From: Neobacillus sp. YX16 | Lineage (GTDB): Bacteria; Bacillota; Bacilli; Bacillales; Cytobacillaceae | Assembly (NCBI RefSeq): GCF_030123505.1 | Contig: NZ_CP126115.1 | Span: forward strand, 5,036,001 to 5,100,000 | Direction: 5' to 3' | Length of the DNA stretch: 64,000 nt | In this document: positions 61,573-64,000 of the stretch, piece by piece | Layout: every line of letters starts with the position of its first letter | Numbering within the stretch: position 1 is the stretch's first letter | Program-made: the position numbers and the translations under genes | The notes under the pieces: generated by a model | What the model saw: only the letters and a program-made list of their open reading frames with translations | Databases searched by the model: none | Told to the model about the DNA's origin: nothing

Positions 61573-62324
61573 CGTTCTGGTTGTGGTATTTGAATAGATG
61601 GTGTAATTCCACTGCCGCCATTATTATAAAATTGCGGAACCTCACCTTGAATTAATCTTCCACCGACTGGAATATTCTGCTCTAATTTCGTAATTTCCGT
61701 TGCAAACGGGGTAATGATTTGCACCGAAACCTCTAAATGGATTGCGACATCAATCCATGTATTATTGATTCCCATTGGTTTAGGATTAATTTTCACATCC
61801 GGCCGTACCTCACCAATTGCATGAAACCTTACAGGTATTTTTGGGCCTAAATTTCCTAGCAAAGCCATATTCGTTGCTTGACCAAGCGGAACATTCCAAA
61901 CAATTCCATCCTGCTTCTCTGTATTTACCTCAATATCAACATCCGTTAATTTCTCTAAGGAATCCAGGTCGCCTTTTTCTGCTGCATTTAAGTTTTTCTG
62001 TATTTCATTGGTGATCTCTGATAACTTCTGATTTATCACTTCCGTTTTTAAACTTGCACTTGGCTGAGCACCATTTTGACCGGCCTCAACAGCAATAACA
62101 TCTCCAACTTCTACTGTTTTTTTGTTAATTGCCTTATTAATTACTTGGGAGGCAATTTGTTTAGTCTTGGATTCCGCATATCTCATTAAGGAAGGTTCAA
62201 TTCCTTTGTTTACCAGCCATATTCCAAGTGCAGTAGACAATAGAAAGAAAACAAATGATAGTAGCATGACATATCTGAAAGGTAACGGTCCTCGTTTCCG
62301 GGCACGTACACGAAACTTAGCCAA
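61569..62324 (-). CDS. yunB: Sporulation protein YunB
   Basis: A 251-aa protein with basic N-terminus (KFRVRARKRGPLPF), one membrane segment (YVMLLSFVFFLLSTALGIWL) and a long extracytoplasmic domain (VIAVEAGQNGAQPSASLKTE; PVRFHAIGEVRPDVKINPK). B. subtilis YunB is made under a mother-cell sigma factor and affects sporulation. TTG start after AAGGGGGGA. Confidence 0.9.
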   Translation of the reverse strand: MAKFRVRARKRGPLPFRYVMLLSFVFFLLSTALGIWLVNKGIEPSLMRYAESKTKQIASQVINKAINKKTVEVGDVIAVEAGQNGAQPSASLKTEVINQKLSEITNEIQKNLNAAEKGDLDSLEKLTDVDIEVNTEKQDGIVWNVPLGQATNMALLGNLGPKIPVRFHAIGEVRPDVKINPKPMGINNTWIDVAIHLEVSVQIITPFATEITKLEQNIPVGGRLIQGEVPQFYNNGGSGITPSIQIPQPER

Positions 62325-62390
62325 AAAAAATCCCCCCTTACATGCTATATGTATGCTTCTTAAAGGGGAACTAGCCTATAAAATTAAAGA

Positions 62391-62421
62391 AAAGCCTGCA
62401 CAAGGCTGTGCAAGCTTTTTA
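62391..62421 (-). terminator. Terminator after yunC
   Basis: AAAGCCTGCACA and TGTGCAAGCTTTTT arms. Confidence 0.75.
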
Positions 62422-62721
62422 AACCATTTTTAACAAAGCATCTTTCCCAAGCATTCCTTTTGTTATTCCTATGCTTTCTGCCTCGGTTGTTACTGACTCC
62501 ATTGGTGCATTAAGGAGCTGTTCAATGGTTTTTACTCCTACCGCTCTAGCGGCTATAATTTTTCGGTCCTTCAGCTTTTCGTTCAATAATCCAACATCTA
62601 AGGCACCGCACATTATATATCCCTTATCATTGCTTACAGTAAGCAATGTTGTTTTTGGTAGTAAGACAGTAACAGCCAAGAACGTGTGACCATTAATCTC
62701 TACCGGTGATAGCTCAATCAA
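62419..62721 (-). CDS. yunC: YunC-like protein (DUF1805)
   Basis: A 100-aa protein (LPKTTLLTVSNDKGYIMCGA, LKDRKIIAARAVGVKTIEQL) of the DUF1805 family. TTG at 62721, 8 nt after AAAGGAG, gives the family length; earlier in-frame codons overlap the ribosome site. Function unknown. Conserved between yunB and yunD. Confidence 0.88.
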   Translation of the reverse strand: MIELSPVEINGHTFLAVTVLLPKTTLLTVSNDKGYIMCGALDVGLLNEKLKDRKIIAARAVGVKTIEQLLNAPMESVTTEAESIGITKGMLGKDALLKMV

Positions 62722-62788
62722 TTTACACACTCCTTTCCTCACTAACAATTTATGAAAGAGAGAGAAAAAGCGTGTATCTCCTTTAGGA

Positions 62789-64000
62789 CTACTTTTGTAA
62801 TTTCCATTTTAATATGTCTCGTAAAAATTCAGGAAGGAAGTATTCCTTTTCCTTATTCGGAAAAACGTTTTTAAAAAAATGTCCAAAAGTAAACATATCT
62901 GGAATGGCAAGAGAGTAGATCTGATTTAGATCCAGTTCATGACCATTTATATAAATCTCATTGTTTTCTTTAAAAGTAATCCGATCGTAAACACTTGCCC
63001 CCATTACTGTGCCTCTAAAACCAAGCCCAATAACCTGCCGATTGGCCCAGTCATCTGAATTTGTTTCATTTATTACTTCTTTTAATTCACTGCCGGTAAG
63101 TTGAATTTTACAGGGATTGATTGGATGAGGACAAATCGACAGCAAATCATAGGAGGTTACCTTCCCAGATAATGGACCCAAAATAAGACCTGCATTAATA
63201 AAGGCACAATCTGCATCGCACCATTCCCTTAATGCTTGGCATAAAATCTGAGACAGCTCAGTGGCTTGAAAGGGATCATGGATGTATTCCTTAGGCAAGA
63301 TAGTAACTTTTTGATTTAGCAGCTTCTTCCCTCTTCGGTAAATCTCCTTAGAAATTGCTCTCTCATCTTGTATAGTTGGGAGTTCCATAACATTATACAA
63401 TTTCGCCTGTTTACTACAAATATTTTTATCAGCTATCTGGAGCGTTACATGTCCAACAAATCTGCCATGCTTACCAGCTCCAGCAAGCAATGTCTGTCCC
63501 ACCTGCTTCCCTTCAGGAAGGGTATGGTGGGTATGACCGCCAAGAATGACATCTATTTCTGGATATTCGATTGCAATTCTTTCATCGTGGGTAAGTCCAA
63601 GATGGGAGAGCAGAATAATGACATCCGATTGATCCTTTAATGTTTGTATCCACTTCCCCAACTCCTCAAACGGCTCAGCCAGATGCCAGCCTAACAGGTC
63701 ATAAAGAAGCGAAAAATAGGCAGTTAATCCAATTACACCAATCCGTGTTCCCCGTTTTGTCTGATAAATTTTATATGGTTTAAGCCATGTAGGATGCTGA
63801 CCAGTCTTGTCATAGAGATTAGCCACTACAACATCAAATTCACTTTTTTCATACAGATGATTAAGCACTTCATAAGGAAAATTGATTCCTTCATTGTTAC
63901 CAATTGTCACCGCATTATACCCACTCTCATTCAACAGTTCAATATTTCCCTGTCCTCCGGTCCCCTCTGAGAGTGGGTGCCAGCGATCAATAAAGTCACC
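62789..64000 (-). CDS. yunD: Metallophosphatase/5'-nucleotidase YunD (3' part)
   Basis: At least 403 C-terminal residues of a bifunctional 5'-nucleotidase/UshA-type protein; the start lies beyond the right edge. The visible metallophosphoesterase core includes GDFIDRWHP, TIGNNEGINFPYEVL, VIILLSHLGLTHDERIAIEY and VILGGHTHHTLPEGKQVGQT; the C-terminal substrate domain follows (CADCAFINAGLILG-like segment, PHPINPCKIQLTGSELK). It hydrolyses phosphate or nucleotide esters. Order yunB-yunC-yunD is as in B. subtilis. Confidence 0.9.
   Translation of the reverse strand, partial: GDFIDRWHPLSEGTGGQGNIELLNESGYNAVTIGNNEGINFPYEVLNHLYEKSEFDVVVANLYDKTGQHPTWLKPYKIYQTKRGTRIGVIGLTAYFSLLYDLLGWHLAEPFEELGKWIQTLKDQSDVIILLSHLGLTHDERIAIEYPEIDVILGGHTHHTLPEGKQVGQTLLAGAGKHGRFVGHVTLQIADKNICSKQAKLYNVMELPTIQDERAISKEIYRRGKKLLNQKVTILPKEYIHDPFQATELSQILCQALREWCDADCAFINAGLILGPLSGKVTSYDLLSICPHPINPCKIQLTGSELKEVINETNSDDWANRQVIGLGFRGTVMGASVYDRITFKENNEIYINGHELDLNQIYSLAIPDMFTFGHFFKNVFPNKEKEYFLPEFLRDILKWKLQK

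Noticed and set aside
1..64000. Prophage, integrative element or defence island
   Set aside because: No integrase, phage structural, restriction-modification or other defence genes were recognised; most of the window is syntenic core chromosome.

Overview
The window is chromosomal DNA from a low-GC, endospore-forming Bacillaceae bacterium (Bacillus/Neobacillus-like). Evidence for sporulation is a Spo0E-type phosphatase, KapB and KapD, YteA, YutH, a YhcN/YlaJ lipoprotein and YunB. From about 28 kb to the right edge the gene content and order follow the Bacillus subtilis yug-kap-yui-yum-yut-yun segment, from which most of the gene symbols are taken. No rRNA, tRNA, prophage, insertion sequence with a transposase, or CRISPR array was seen.

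Layout. 1-3.1 kb: a sugar ABC-transporter binding lipoprotein (cut by the left edge) divergent from an AraR-type regulator, with four AraR-like operators and two CcpA (cre) sites between them, then a YesL-family membrane protein. 3.2-5.0 kb: a lactonase and a DUF421 membrane protein. 5.0-12.9 kb: a SAM-I riboswitch followed by the methionine operon metI-metC-yitJ-metH. 12.9-15.5 kb: a 21-bp-phased repeat array, a MarR/MFS efflux operon and a half-size flavoprotein. 15.5-18.8 kb: an acidic protein, then a quorum-sensing cassette of the RNPP class (an NprR-like receptor and a 50-codon NprX-like pro-peptide gene) beside a subtilisin-like protease. 19-22.3 kb: CorA, preceded by a small reading frame whose 3' end can pair with the corA ribosome-binding site, then a CDF exporter, YozQ and YteA. 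22.5-28 kb: a small hydrophilic gene and an APC permease, a LysE exporter, and the ykoS-ykoT-gtrA surface glycosylation cluster.

28.1-42.6 kb: spo0E-like, yugN, pgi, yugJ, yuzA, a rocG/rocD arginine-ornithine catabolic pair, yugI, yugF, yugE, an AlaX editing protein, a Cu-site-deficient SOD-like lipoprotein, a cyclophilin lipoprotein, kapB, kapD and yuxO. 42.7-43.7 kb: a Tyr/Gly-rich coat-like gene and an 11-unit, 52-bp hairpin repeat array. 43.7-64 kb: pepA, yuiC, yuiB, yuiA, a Nudix hydrolase, yumB, yumC, the Fe-S and flavoprotein group yutM-yuzB-yutJ-yuzD-yutI, yutH, yutG, yutF, yutE, an EAL phosphodiesterase, yutD, yutC, lipA, lytH, yunB, yunC and a truncated yunD.

The most unusual items are the putative corA leader reading frame with a DPDP motif and ribosome-site hairpin, the NprR/NprX-like pair with an atypical peptide ending, two helically phased repeat arrays, and a family of structured intergenic elements of which one copy is inserted inside another.
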